From Rossellomorea aquimaris TF-12 (GTDB lineage Bacteria; Bacillota; Bacilli; Bacillales; Bacillaceae_B): DNA of 64,000 bases. The DNA is taken from assembly GCF_001648555.1 (NCBI RefSeq), contig NZ_LQXM01000027.1, positions 124,001-188,000 of the forward strand, given 5' to 3'. The position numbers were made by a program, and so were the translations under genes. Below are positions 49,206 to 57,626 of this stretch, piece by piece. Within the stretch, counting starts at the first letter, position 1. Each line of letters opens with the position of its first letter. The notes beneath the pieces are model-generated. The model worked only from the letters and a program-made list of their open reading frames with translations. It was not told the DNA's origin and did not search any database.

Positions 49206-49640
49206 TTAACTTTCGAAAGTTTCATGAGTACCCTTTGGAAGTGCATCTAATTGATACAGCACATTTGCATCTGATAACTCGCACCAAAGCTCTTTAACCT
49301 TGTTTCCCTTAAAATAATATATCATTATTCCTGTTTCCTTAACCCTTTGGTTTGTGGAAGGGATATTAAACCATCCACCTTTATAGGTGCTGTAACCTGT
49401 ATACCTTACAACTAGCTTATTACCTTGTTCAATGAAATCGTGTAATTCCCATTGATCATCTTTAAAACAAGTCCGATACCATCCCATGAAGTCCTTTATC
49501 TTCTGACGAGTAGAATCACCACTAGACCCATGATAAAGAAAATCTTCTGTGGTTACTTCATCTATAATTTCTAAATTTCCTTTTGTAAAAAATTCATAAA
49601 ACCATTTTTCAACTACTTCCTTTTTCTCATAACTAATCAT
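49206..49640 (-). CDS. SnoaL-like / ester-cyclase-type small protein
   Basis: The 144-residue protein has the NTF2-like cone-fold pattern of SnoaL-type polyketide cyclases: VVEKWFYEFFTKGNLEIIDE, DFLYHG, FMGWYRTCF and GIMIYYFKGNKVKELW. Members range from cyclases to proteins of unknown role. ATG at 49640 is chosen because AAGGGGG precedes it. It is monocistronic between yslB and lysC, a place where B. subtilis has no such gene, so it is probably a gain in this lineage. Confidence 0.78.
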   Translation of the reverse strand: MISYEKKEVVEKWFYEFFTKGNLEIIDEVTTEDFLYHGSSGDSTRQKIKDFMGWYRTCFKDDQWELHDFIEQGNKLVVRYTGYSTYKGGWFNIPSTNQRVKETGIMIYYFKGNKVKELWCELSDANVLYQLDALPKGTHETFES

Positions 49641-49976
49641 AATCTGATTCCCCCTTTTGATTATACATAAGTTCATTTTATAAAGAAGTTTTTGTTAAAC
49701 TGCACATTTTAAATGTTTAATTATTATTTTCGTTACTAATTAAACAATTTCCTACTTAAATCGCTAACCACGTTCGTTGAACAAGTTCTATTTATAGAAT
49801 AATACATAAACAGAATAGTCTTGAAAAATTGTACATCTATGATAAGCCTGCGGTTTTATGAGTGAATATTCTACGATTACATAATAAAATAGCAGTCCTA
49901 TTTGGACTGCTATTTTCAATATTGCACTCTAAAATTGAACTACTTAGTAAAGATACGATCAACCCTTTACTTATAT
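49641..49976. other. Gap between lysC and the SnoaL-like gene
   Basis: AT-rich. It holds the lysC terminator at 49886-49916. I see no gene or other structure. Confidence 0.5.
49886..49916 (-). terminator. lysC terminator
   Basis: AAAATAGCAGTCC and GGACTGCTATTTT form a perfect 13-bp stem with a 5-nt loop, about 60 bp after the lysC stop codon. Confidence 0.88.
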
Positions 49977-50480
49977 TTACAATGACATTTCCTCTACTTT
50001 TGATGCATCCAGGTTAAAGGCAGTATGTAATACTCCTGCTGCTTTTTGCATATTCTTTTCGTCGACAACCGCTGAAACCTTAATTTCAGAAGTACTGACC
50101 ATTTTGACGACAATGTCATTTTCTGCTAACACCTGAAACATTTCCGCTGCAACACCCGGGTTTGAAATCATCCCCGAACCAACAATCGATACTTTTGCCA
50201 GTGCACTTTCATGTTCTACATGTGTATACCCTAAATGTTCTTTATTTTTTTCTAAAACAGCCAGGGTTTCTTGTAAATCTTGTTCTTTTATAGAGAACGA
50301 TAAGTTGGTTGCATTTTTATCTGTTTGACTTTGAATAATGATATCCACATTCAAGTGATGCTTTGCCAGAGTAGTAAAGATTGAAGACAATCCTGTTAAG
50401 GCATTTCCCAAACCGAAAACGGTGACTCTCGTAATTTCGTCTTCAAATGCCACGCCTCTAACAATTAAATTCTGCTCCAT
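49977..50480 (-). CDS. lysC: Aspartokinase II beta subunit (internal in-frame start)
   Basis: GAGGAGG lies 8 nt upstream of the in-frame ATG at 50480 (MEQNLIVRG), giving 167 residues that correspond to the ACT-domain half of LysC. In B. subtilis the alpha2-beta2 enzyme is made from such nested starts. The strong internal ribosome site seen here supports the same arrangement. Confidence 0.8.
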   Translation of the reverse strand: MEQNLIVRGVAFEDEITRVTVFGLGNALTGLSSIFTTLAKHHLNVDIIIQSQTDKNATNLSFSIKEQDLQETLAVLEKNKEHLGYTHVEHESALAKVSIVGSGMISNPGVAAEMFQVLAENDIVVKMVSTSEIKVSAVVDEKNMQKAAGVLHTAFNLDASKVEEMSL

Positions 50481-51215
50481 GCTTGCTTCCTCCTCAATAT
50501 ACGTTCCTTCAATTTTTTCAACACTAGAGCGAACCTCTAATGGAATTTGATAATTTTTTGCAAACTCTACGGCTCGAGGGTGAAGTACTCCTGCCCCTAA
50601 ATTAGCCAATTCCAGCATTTCATCGTAAGATATGGATGGCAATTTTCGAGCATTGATAATATATCGGGGATCTGAAGTGTATACACCATCAACATCTGTA
50701 TAAATATCGCATCGGTCAGCTTTTAACGCAGCTGCAATGGCTACAGCTGTTGTATCTGAACCACCCCGACCAAGAGTCGTAATATCACCTGATGGCGTCA
50801 TTCCTTGGAATCCTGCAACAATCACAACTTTTCCCATTTGTAGTTGGGAAGTCATTTTTTCCGTATGAATATTTGTAATCCGAGCATTGCTATGAACAGA
50901 CTCTGTTTCAATACCTGCCTGCCAGCCAGTGTAAGAAATGGCGTCTTGACCAGCTTGGATCAATGCCATGGTGAGCAAAGAAATGGTTACCTGCTCTCCT
51001 GTAGATAAAAGCATATCCATTTCTCTTTTGCTTGGTTGTGGTGAAATCTCTCTAGCTAATCCAACAAGTGTGTCTGTCGTTTTCCCCATAGCAGAAACAA
51101 CAGCCACCACATCATTTCCTCGCTGTTTTTCTTCTAATATTCTAGACGCAACATTTCGAATTTTTTCAACAGAACCTACTGAAGTCCCACCAAATTTCTG
51201 AACAATAATACTCAT
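49977..51215 (-). CDS. lysC: Lysine-sensitive aspartokinase II
   Basis: The 412-residue kinase phosphorylates aspartate at the start of the lysine, threonine and diaminopimelate pathway. KFGGTSVGSVEKI opens the amino-acid kinase domain; two ACT domains occupy the C-terminal third (about 265-410). It is preceded by a lysine riboswitch with terminator, so lysine should shut off transcription. An internal ribosome site and ATG at 50480 would give a separate beta subunit, as known for B. subtilis aspartokinase II. Confidence 0.96.
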   Translation of the reverse strand: MSIIVQKFGGTSVGSVEKIRNVASRILEEKQRGNDVVAVVSAMGKTTDTLVGLAREISPQPSKREMDMLLSTGEQVTISLLTMALIQAGQDAISYTGWQAGIETESVHSNARITNIHTEKMTSQLQMGKVVIVAGFQGMTPSGDITTLGRGGSDTTAVAIAAALKADRCDIYTDVDGVYTSDPRYIINARKLPSISYDEMLELANLGAGVLHPRAVEFAKNYQIPLEVRSSVEKIEGTYIEEEASMEQNLIVRGVAFEDEITRVTVFGLGNALTGLSSIFTTLAKHHLNVDIIIQSQTDKNATNLSFSIKEQDLQETLAVLEKNKEHLGYTHVEHESALAKVSIVGSGMISNPGVAAEMFQVLAENDIVVKMVSTSEIKVSAVVDEKNMQKAAGVLHTAFNLDASKVEEMSL

Positions 51216-51326
51216 AGCTTCTCCCTCTTTCTCCTTCTCTTTTGTATACTTTACTCATGCTTTTAGATGGTGAAGAGATTCATCACAATATTACGGATGT
51301 TAGACGAAGCGCCTAGCAGGTAATAA

Positions 51327-51361
51327 AAAAAGCAATGAGAATAAATATCTCATTGCTTTAT
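51327..51361 (-). terminator. Riboswitch-controlled terminator before lysC
   Basis: AAAGCAATGAGA and TCTCATTGCTTT form a 12-bp stem followed by a T-rich run on the minus strand, between the aptamer and lysC. Confidence 0.9.
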
Positions 51362-51394
51362 GAACATACAGCAGAACAAACTAAATAGGTTCAT

Positions 51395-51590
51395 TGGCAT
51401 TGTGAGATAGCTCTCCAAGATTAATACATCTTGACAATCCTACATTTCTTAAACGTAGAACCAGCGGAATTAGCATGAGACTAAGACCACTTCGGCAAAT
51501 CTCCCCTTTTTAGGCATCTCAACGGATCTCATACTCCTCTTTACCTATACTCTTGAAGTTCGCACCTCTATCACCACTTAAAAAGTGATA
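51395..51590 (-). ncRNA. Lysine riboswitch (L box) of lysC
   Basis: The minus strand contains the L-box signature: GAGGTGCGAACTTCAAGAGT at about 51568-51549, then AAGGGGAGA, GCCGAAG, the GTAGGATTGTCAAGAT segment and GGAGAGCTATCTC. The spacing matches the known B. subtilis lysC leader. Lysine binding should favour the terminator hairpin at 51327-51361. Confidence 0.95.
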
Positions 51591-51609
51591 ATGTTATAAA
51601 TTTTCGTTA

Positions 51610-51638
51610 ATTATAGCACAACCAAAAATCGGATTCAA
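51610..51638 (-). promoter_or_regulatory. Sigma-A promoter of the lysC leader
   Basis: TTGAAT (51633-51638) and TATAAT (51610-51615) are 17 nt apart on the minus strand, with an extended -10 TG (TGCTATAAT). It lies directly upstream of the riboswitch. Confidence 0.85.
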
Positions 51639-51759
51639 TGGACTTTTATATTAGAATTTGACCCCTTCTTGTCATGTGGACCTTTCTGGCACTTTTCTGC
51701 TAAAGCTGAAGATGTACCATGAAGCAGGAGAAATGGAGAAAAATCCCCTCACTTCTAGC

Positions 51760-53544
51760 TTAAGATTCTTTTCCATCTCGCAGCTTTTCAAATAGGACAG
51801 TTGCAACACTTTCCGGTATACCAATTTCAATAAACTCCTCTAAGGTAGCTTCTTTCATTTTTTTCATTGAACCAAAATGCTTAAGGAGTTGTTTCTTTCG
51901 CTTTGGTCCAATTCCATCAATGTCATCTAACGTCGATTGGAAGGCACTTTTACCTCGAAGCTGACGATGGAATGTGATGGCAAAACGATGAACTTCGTCT
52001 TGGATTCGTTGAAGAAGATAAAATTCTTGGCTTCTTTTCTCAAGAGGAACGATTTGCAACGGATTTCCGTACAGTAATTCTGATGTTTGATGCTTATCGT
52101 CTTTTGCCAGCCCTCCAATGGGGATATCAAGTCCTAATTCATTTTCAATGATATCTCGAGCAGCTTCGATCTGCCCTTTCCCTCCATCGATAATAATTAG
52201 GTCTGGTAAGGGAAGTCCGTCTTTTAATACTCTGGAATATCTTCTCCTTACAACCTCTCTCATAGAATCATAATCATCCGGTCCTTTAACAGTCTTAATT
52301 TTGTATTTTCTGTATTCCTTTTTGGCAGGTTTCCCGTCTAAAAAGACAATCATAGCTGATACAGGATCGGTTCCCTGAATATTGGAGTTATCAAATGCTT
52401 CAATTCGGAAAGGTGTATAAATCCCCATAATTTCACCTAACTGCTCGATGGCCTTTATGGTTCTTTCTTCATCTCGTTCAATAAGAGCAAATTTTTCACT
52501 TAACGCTTGCTTGGCATTCTTTTGTGCTAATTGAACCAAATCTTTTTTCTTTCCTCGCTTTGGCTGCGTGATATTTACTTCAAGGAGATTCGAAGCTAAT
52601 TCTTCATCAATCTCTTCAGGTAAAAAGATTTCTTTAGGCTTAAAATGATTGGACATTGAATAGAACTGTCCTAAAAATGTTAGGAATTCGTCTTCTGGCT
52701 CGTTATATAGGGGAAATAGGGATACATCCCGTTCAATCAGCTTCCCTTGTCTGACAAAAAAGACCTGTACACACATCCACCCTTTGTCTACTGCATATCC
52801 AAACACATCTCGATCAGTAAAGTCCGTCATGGTCATTTTCTGTTTTTCCATGGTTGCTTCTATGTGAAGGATCTGATCACGGAACTCCTTTGCTCTTTCA
52901 AACTCTAGGTTCTCAGATGCTTCATTCATTTTCTCGGATAGCTGTTTTTTAATTTCTTTATAACCGCCATTTAAAAATCGAGAAATTTCATCCGTCATCT
53001 CTCTATACGTATCTTTGCTCACTTCTTTCACACATGGCGCTAGACATTGCCCCATGTGATAATATAAACATACTCGATCAGGTAAAGTGGTACATTTTCT
53101 CAAAGGGTATAAACGGTCCAACAATTTTTTCGTTTCATTTGCAGCACCGACATTGGGATATGGACCAAAATACCTTCCTTTCCCTCTTTGAACCTTACGA
53201 GTTGTAATCAACCTTGGATGCCGTTCGTTTGTTAATTTAATAAAAGGATAGCTTTTATCGTCCTTTAACATAACATTGTATTTCGGGTCATATTTTTTGA
53301 TCAAATTCATTTCCAGCACTAGAGCTTCGAGATCTGACGAAGTCATGATATATTCAAAGTCCTCTATCTCTCCTACCAGTCGTTGAGTTTTCCCATCATG
53401 GGAACCTGTAAAATAGGAACGAACACGATTCTTTAAAACTTTCGCTTTCCCCACATAGATAATCGTACCTTGTCGGTCTTTCATTAAATAGCAGCCGGGC
53501 TGATCGGGAAGAAGCGATAATTTATTGGAAATATTTTGGTTCAT
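51760..53544 (-). CDS. uvrC: Excinuclease ABC subunit C
   Basis: The 594-residue nuclease makes both incisions in nucleotide excision repair. An N-terminal GIY-YIG domain ([19 protein letters not shown]), a cysteine group ([21 protein letters not shown]), a UVR motif (about 200-235), the RNase-H-like EndoV domain ([18 protein letters not shown]) and a C-terminal HhH region ([18 protein letters not shown]) are all present. Next after lysC as in B. subtilis. It follows a membrane glycosyltransferase gene by only 18 bp. Confidence 0.97.
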   Translation of the reverse strand: MNQNISNKLSLLPDQPGCYLMKDRQGTIIYVGKAKVLKNRVRSYFTGSHDGKTQRLVGEIEDFEYIMTSSDLEALVLEMNLIKKYDPKYNVMLKDDKSYPFIKLTNERHPRLITTRKVQRGKGRYFGPYPNVGAANETKKLLDRLYPLRKCTTLPDRVCLYYHMGQCLAPCVKEVSKDTYREMTDEISRFLNGGYKEIKKQLSEKMNEASENLEFERAKEFRDQILHIEATMEKQKMTMTDFTDRDVFGYAVDKGWMCVQVFFVRQGKLIERDVSLFPLYNEPEDEFLTFLGQFYSMSNHFKPKEIFLPEEIDEELASNLLEVNITQPKRGKKKDLVQLAQKNAKQALSEKFALIERDEERTIKAIEQLGEIMGIYTPFRIEAFDNSNIQGTDPVSAMIVFLDGKPAKKEYRKYKIKTVKGPDDYDSMREVVRRRYSRVLKDGLPLPDLIIIDGGKGQIEAARDIIENELGLDIPIGGLAKDDKHQTSELLYGNPLQIVPLEKRSQEFYLLQRIQDEVHRFAITFHRQLRGKSAFQSTLDDIDGIGPKRKKQLLKHFGSMKKMKEATLEEFIEIGIPESVATVLFEKLRDGKES

Positions 53545-53562
53545 TTATCTTCCTCCATCCAT

Positions 53563-55035
53563 TTATTCACTGTTTTTAACCCATTTGTATAATGTTATAT
53601 CATGATAGATTGGATCAACGAGGTCATTTGACCGAAAATCCTTTTCTACCTTTAGATGTTCATCAATGGATACACCTTGTGCTCTAAATCCTTCGACTAC
53701 TTTATTTGTCAAATAAATGTCCCGGTTGTGATAATATCGAGAATCTAATAAAAATACTTCATAAGACTGTACCTTTTTATGGCTAAAAGGTGCCGAAAGA
53801 TACTCCATTACTCTCGTCTCTTCCCATGTATAAACGATAAAGGGTTTTTCAACCTTTTCTAAATAATGAGTCAGTTGATAGGAAGCAGGAACCTCAGATT
53901 TATTCACATATAAAAGCTTGCTCGTTAAGAATACCTGGCTGAACAATAAACAACTAAGTAGTATGAAAGAATAAATAGATTGTTTCTTTGCAAATAATGT
54001 AATCACTACGAGAAATAATAAAATTCCTATAAGGGGAAGAGAATGCCTTGGCTTCATGACATTTTGAGCAAACAATGCCCATAAAAAGTAACTAACGAAT
54101 AAGAGATATAATAATGTTGTTAGATCATTTTTATCTATCTTCGTTCTCCACCCTATTATAAGGATACTCCCTACGATAATGAACTGGATAATAGATTGAT
54201 TCAACCCACCAATCCAAATTGTATTGATAAAGGTAAGTTTTATAATTCGTTCGAATAAGCTTAAATCAGAGGCACTGAATGCTCCACCCCATTCTTGAAA
54301 ATGCCCATTTGTAAATGAAAGAGCAAGACGAAGAAAGCTTTCCCATCCTCCTTCTGATATCACGATAGCTACAACCCAGAGAAGTTGAAAGAGTACAGCA
54401 ATATAGAGGTAAAGAGCTACATCCATTTTCTTTAGTAACCCCTTCTTCCATTTACTAAACATGACGTAAAGAATACCAACCCCAAGGATAATAAACGACA
54501 ATCTAGTTCCAAGAAGAATACTAAATATAAAGAGAGGCAGGATCATAAATCCCTGATGGTTTTTACGCTTAGCCATCTGTAAACTCCATATGTACCACCA
54601 CATAAAACCAATGGCTGCCCCTTCTGACATAGGCTGATTGACCATTAGGACCGTAAAACTACTTGTATAAATCATTGCTGTTGCCATAATAGCATAGGAT
54701 TCTCTTACTACTCTTTTCATTAATAATATCAATGGGACTAATGCACTTGCATATATAATTAGATTAAAATATATTAGCGCTTTAACAGGGTCCTCAACCG
54801 CTAGATGAACCAATTTCCCACCCAAAATAAAATAAGGGTAACCAGGGAAATGAGGTTGCATTTGATACATATCAAAGTGAAGAACTCCCAGAGAAAAATC
54901 CACCTGATCCCATGTGGCTGCGTAGTGCGGAACCCAAATCATTTGAATGATAAATACGAAGGTTATTCCTAGTATTCCCGCCCAGTTCTGCCACAATGAA
55001 AATTGTTTGTTCACTCTCACTTCATTCACCCTCAT
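53563..55035 (-). CDS. Polytopic membrane glycosyltransferase (GT-C type)
   Basis: The 490-residue protein has about 11 hydrophobic segments. An acidic loop after the first helix reads ATWDQVDFSLGVLHFDMYQMQ, followed by PHFPGYPYFILGGKL; this is typical of GT-C transferases of the PMT/ArnT-like group that use polyprenyl-phosphate sugars. A C-terminal extracellular domain of about 100 residues follows. It abuts uvrC and is probably co-transcribed with it, though the functions are unrelated. It could be supplied with lipid-linked sugar by the GT2 enzyme at 57627-58394; that is inference. Confidence 0.75.
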   Translation of the reverse strand: MRVNEVRVNKQFSLWQNWAGILGITFVFIIQMIWVPHYAATWDQVDFSLGVLHFDMYQMQPHFPGYPYFILGGKLVHLAVEDPVKALIYFNLIIYASALVPLILLMKRVVRESYAIMATAMIYTSSFTVLMVNQPMSEGAAIGFMWWYIWSLQMAKRKNHQGFMILPLFIFSILLGTRLSFIILGVGILYVMFSKWKKGLLKKMDVALYLYIAVLFQLLWVVAIVISEGGWESFLRLALSFTNGHFQEWGGAFSASDLSLFERIIKLTFINTIWIGGLNQSIIQFIIVGSILIIGWRTKIDKNDLTTLLYLLFVSYFLWALFAQNVMKPRHSLPLIGILLFLVVITLFAKKQSIYSFILLSCLLFSQVFLTSKLLYVNKSEVPASYQLTHYLEKVEKPFIVYTWEETRVMEYLSAPFSHKKVQSYEVFLLDSRYYHNRDIYLTNKVVEGFRAQGVSIDEHLKVEKDFRSNDLVDPIYHDITLYKWVKNSE

Positions 55036-55207
55036 ATTCTTTCCTCATTTGAATTCGCATTTCTTCCTTTTAAGTAAGATTTGTTCAAAGGTGCTATTGT
55101 TTAAGCTCCAGCTACTTAGTGTGGAATTCAATAATAAGCTTTATACAAGCCTTTAAGTAAAAACTGTTTTTGTATAGATTGCTGCTAATTTAGATAAAAA
55201 AGTAGTA

Positions 55208-55335
55208 GTTGATTTCCGCTTCAGGATGCTCGCTTTCCGCGGGGTGGGCGGTGAGCCTCCTCGGCGCAAGCGCCTGTGGGGTCTCACCTGTCCCACTACT
55301 CCCGCAGGAGTCGAGCACCTTACGCTCCAATCAAC
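55208..55335 (-). repeat. Type A hairpin of copy 3
   Basis: The 128-bp imperfect palindrome has outer arms GTTGATT/AATCAAC, an inner GCTCG/CGAGC, and loop side GGCGCAAGCGCC. The minus strand carries the shared core reading ACTCCTGCGGGA to CCGCGGAAAGCG. Confidence 0.88.
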
Positions 55336-55488
55336 TTTCTCAGCTTTAGTTTTTTAAAAATTTAAAATATCTACAAAGGGTTCTTATTTATAGAGAACTG
55401 TGATCGGTGTTCGTTTGTGTATTAGAAATTCTGTTCTCTATTAGACGTTTTTTTCAATTAATCTCTGTCACGTAAATTTTTAATAGAT

Positions 55489-55601
55489 GGTGAGGGGAAC
55501 TGCGTAGACTCCTGCGGAAATACGAACGTGCCGAGACCCCGGAAGCGAAGCTGAGGAGGCTCGGCCGAACGTCCGCGGAAAGCGGAGCAGTTCCCCTCAC
55601 C
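55489..55601 (+). repeat. Type B hairpin of copy 3
   Basis: The 113-bp palindrome has perfect 15-bp outer arms and an internal GAAGCGAAGC loop region. The plus strand carries the shared core. It is nearly identical in layout to the copies at 18913-19025 and 63425-63537. Confidence 0.9.
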
Positions 55602-55684
55602 ATCAAGCAGACTCTAGTAAACAGAGCTACTGGCAGATATCATTTTATAAAATAACAATCTTTCACGAAAACAGCCTAAGTAAA

Positions 55685-55770
55685 AAAAGAACCAAACATC
55701 CATTCTCTAAAGAGTGTACACTTATCGTCAAGTGTCTTCAATCTTTCCCAAATGGAGTTTGGTACTTTTT
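55685..55770 (-). terminator. Long hairpin after the FTR1 gene
   Basis: Outer arms AAGAACCAAACATCCATT and AATGGAGTTTGGTACTT pair with two mismatches, with a nested ACACTT/AAGTGT stem. The minus strand ends in a run of T. It begins within 10 bp of the FTR1 stop codon. Confidence 0.75.
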
Positions 55771-55774
55771 ACAT

Positions 55775-56695
55775 TTATTTAGCTTGTGGACTCAGGTCCT
55801 TTACTCCAGTGTTTACTTTTTCTTCCGCTTTTGCCGAACTAGGCTTTGAGGAAGTAAGGAGATAAATGGCTACAAAATAACCTAAATACGAAAGAACTTC
55901 TTCAATCGAAGGCATAGAGGAATATCCGAATAGTGCTTTAAAGAATATTCCTATATCACCTGAAAGCAAAGGTGCCGTTCCTGTATCTCGTAAATAATGT
56001 GCGTAATCAATCGGATGTTCTGGTAAGATCCAAGTAAGGTCATAAAGATGGGGAATGACACTACCGATAATACTTAAATCCTGCATCATAGAAATGGCTT
56101 GAACCAATAAGCCTGCTGAAATAAGGATAATAAACGCACCGGTTACTTTAAAGAAGCTCTTTAACGGAATGCGCATCGTACCTTTGAAGAAGAAGTATGC
56201 GACAACACAGCCAATGACCAATCCTGTAATCGCTCCCCATCCTTGCATTGCAGCTCCAATATTTCCACCTGTAATAGCTGCAAAGAAGAATACGGTTTCA
56301 ACCCCTTCACGAAGCACGACTAAAAATGAATGTATGACCATTCCAACGATGTTTCCTGTGGTAATAAACTGATTCATTTTCCCTTCCATATTCCCTTTCA
56401 AATCACGACTGTGCTTTGCCATCCAGAATACCATTTGTGTAAGCAGGACTGATGAAATAAGCATGATACTTATTTTCAAATACATTTCGCTTCCCATGGC
56501 TGCAAATCCAGTGAATACAACTTGAAATAACATGGCAACACCGACACTTGCAAGAATGGCTAATCCTGCACCTAACCAGACAAACTTTGTATATTGACCA
56601 AAATCCATTTTTTTCAGATATGTGGTAATAATACCGATAATTAAAAGAGCCTCTAGGACTTCACGAAAGGTAATCAGCAACGCTTGTATTTCCAC
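55775..56695 (-). CDS. FTR1-family iron permease (EfeU-like)
   Basis: The 306-residue polytopic protein has seven membrane segments and both iron-binding RExxE motifs: TFREVLEALLI (first helix, near residue 10) and VVLREGVETVFF (fourth helix, near 128). The family moves oxidised ferric iron across the membrane. Many Bacillus FTR1 proteins carry a long N-terminal extracellular domain, which is absent here; the neighbouring gene at 56751-57500 looks like that domain as a separate protein. No EfeO-type M75 domain or EfeB peroxidase gene is present in the window. It lies under a perfect Fur box. Confidence 0.92.
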   Translation of the reverse strand: MEIQALLITFREVLEALLIIGIITTYLKKMDFGQYTKFVWLGAGLAILASVGVAMLFQVVFTGFAAMGSEMYLKISIMLISSVLLTQMVFWMAKHSRDLKGNMEGKMNQFITTGNIVGMVIHSFLVVLREGVETVFFFAAITGGNIGAAMQGWGAITGLVIGCVVAYFFFKGTMRIPLKSFFKVTGAFIILISAGLLVQAISMMQDLSIIGSVIPHLYDLTWILPEHPIDYAHYLRDTGTAPLLSGDIGIFFKALFGYSSMPSIEEVLSYLGYFVAIYLLTSSKPSSAKAEEKVNTGVKDLSPQAK

Positions 56696-56750
56696 AGTAG
56701 TTCCTCCTTACTAGGTAAACCTTACATCCATTTTTTGTTATACATGAAGT

Positions 56751-57500
56751 TTATCTTCGTTTTCTTATTGCGTAAATAATTGCGGCTGCAAGTACTGCCA
56801 CAATAATAACCAATGGAATCCAATTTTTAAGATTGGATATATCTGTCCATTCTTGTTTTTGACTCGTTTCTTCCGTAGCACTTTCTGCAAAATGACCAAC
56901 TTCTAAGCTTTCTATGCCGAACTCCTTTTGCAGTGAATCTAAAATGGTTGTTTTGTTTTTACTGAATGCCTCTTGATCTGATTCCTGAGTACCGACTCCA
57001 AACAATCCAGGATTCCCTAAAGCTTGTAGAGCATCATCAAACTCCGATCTTATCTCTTTGTCTAAGTCAGGATTCTCTGTTTCAACTTTTGGAGATAATG
57101 CTTTATATGTAGCAAAACTCTTTGCGAGTAATCTTTTACTTGTATCGTATTCAGAAAAATTCTTTTCAATGCCTTCAAGTCTTCTTGCAATGTTGAGGAC
57201 AAGTAATTCTTCTAAATTCTTAATCGCTTCTTCTTTTTCTTTATTATCTAGATTGGTAAGAATGACCTTAGATGGTTCTTCACCCATATGCTGGTCCACT
57301 TCTTCTTGAACCGTTTCATAAATCTTTTTTGATTCCTTGTAATTTGGAGGGTTTTCATCAAGTTTTATAAGGATATCTTTGTAAGCCTCTGCAATTTTTT
57401 CTTCGCTGGGATCCCCATATGAATAGGCTGATACACTCGAAGAAAAAACAATATTGAATAGTAATAACAATAATACGCTAGTTATGAATGATTTTTTCAT
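56751..57500 (-). CDS. Extracellular helical protein with C-terminal membrane anchor, FTR1 partner
   Basis: The 249-residue protein has a signal peptide (MKKSFITSVLLLLLFNIVFS, cleavage near SVSA-YS), a helical acidic extracellular part (about 27-210) and a C-terminal membrane helix (NWIPLVIIVAVLAAAIIYAI) ending RKRR. The extracellular part resembles the N-terminal domain found fused to FTR1 permeases in other Firmicutes. It ends 55 bp before the FTR1 gene, and a perfect Fur box lies just before its start. It may bind iron or an oxidase outside the membrane and hand it to FTR1; that role is inference. Confidence 0.7.
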   Translation of the reverse strand: MKKSFITSVLLLLLFNIVFSSSVSAYSYGDPSEEKIAEAYKDILIKLDENPPNYKESKKIYETVQEEVDQHMGEEPSKVILTNLDNKEKEEAIKNLEELLVLNIARRLEGIEKNFSEYDTSKRLLAKSFATYKALSPKVETENPDLDKEIRSEFDDALQALGNPGLFGVGTQESDQEAFSKNKTTILDSLQKEFGIESLEVGHFAESATEETSQKQEWTDISNLKNWIPLVIIVAVLAAAIIYAIRKRR

Positions 57501-57523
57501 CTATTGTTCCCTCCCATTTTCAA

Positions 57524-57538
57524 TGATAATGATTATCA
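57524..57538 (-). promoter_or_regulatory. Perfect Fur box of the FTR1 operon
   Basis: TGATAATGATTATCA matches the Bacillus 7-1-7 Fur consensus TGATAATNATTATCA at all positions. It lies 24-38 bp upstream of the start codon of the FTR1 partner gene. Confidence 0.92.
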
Positions 57539-57555
57539 TTCGTATTGTCAATAAG

Positions 57556-57593
57556 AAATAAGCACATCATCGAAGTGATGATGTGCTTATTTT
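57556..57593. terminator. Terminator between the GT2 gene and the Fur-controlled unit
   Basis: AAATAAGCACATCATC pairs perfectly with GATGATGTGCTTATTT around a 5-nt loop. It ends the glycan cluster on the minus strand and stops read-through into the iron operon. Confidence 0.92.
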
Positions 57594-57626
57594 CTGCAAT
57601 TATCAGGTAAATATGAAGAGTTCTCA

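Larger units (their letters stand above)
55160..55678. repeat. Composite hairpin repeat, copy 3, the most complete (A at 55208-55335, linker, B at 55489-55601)
   Basis: Left edge AACTGTTTTTGTATAGATTG and right edge CTTTCACGAAAACAGCCT are imperfect terminal inverted repeats. Type A (128 bp) has arms GTTGATT and AATCAAC. Type B (113 bp) has perfect 15-bp outer arms GGTGAGGGGAACTGC and GCAGTTCCCCTCACC. Read on opposite strands the two hairpins share the blocks GACTCCTGCGG, GAGACCCC, GAGGAGGCTC and CCGCGGAAAGCG in order. It fills most of the 740-bp gap between the glycosyltransferase and FTR1 genes; no gene is seen. Confidence 0.92.
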
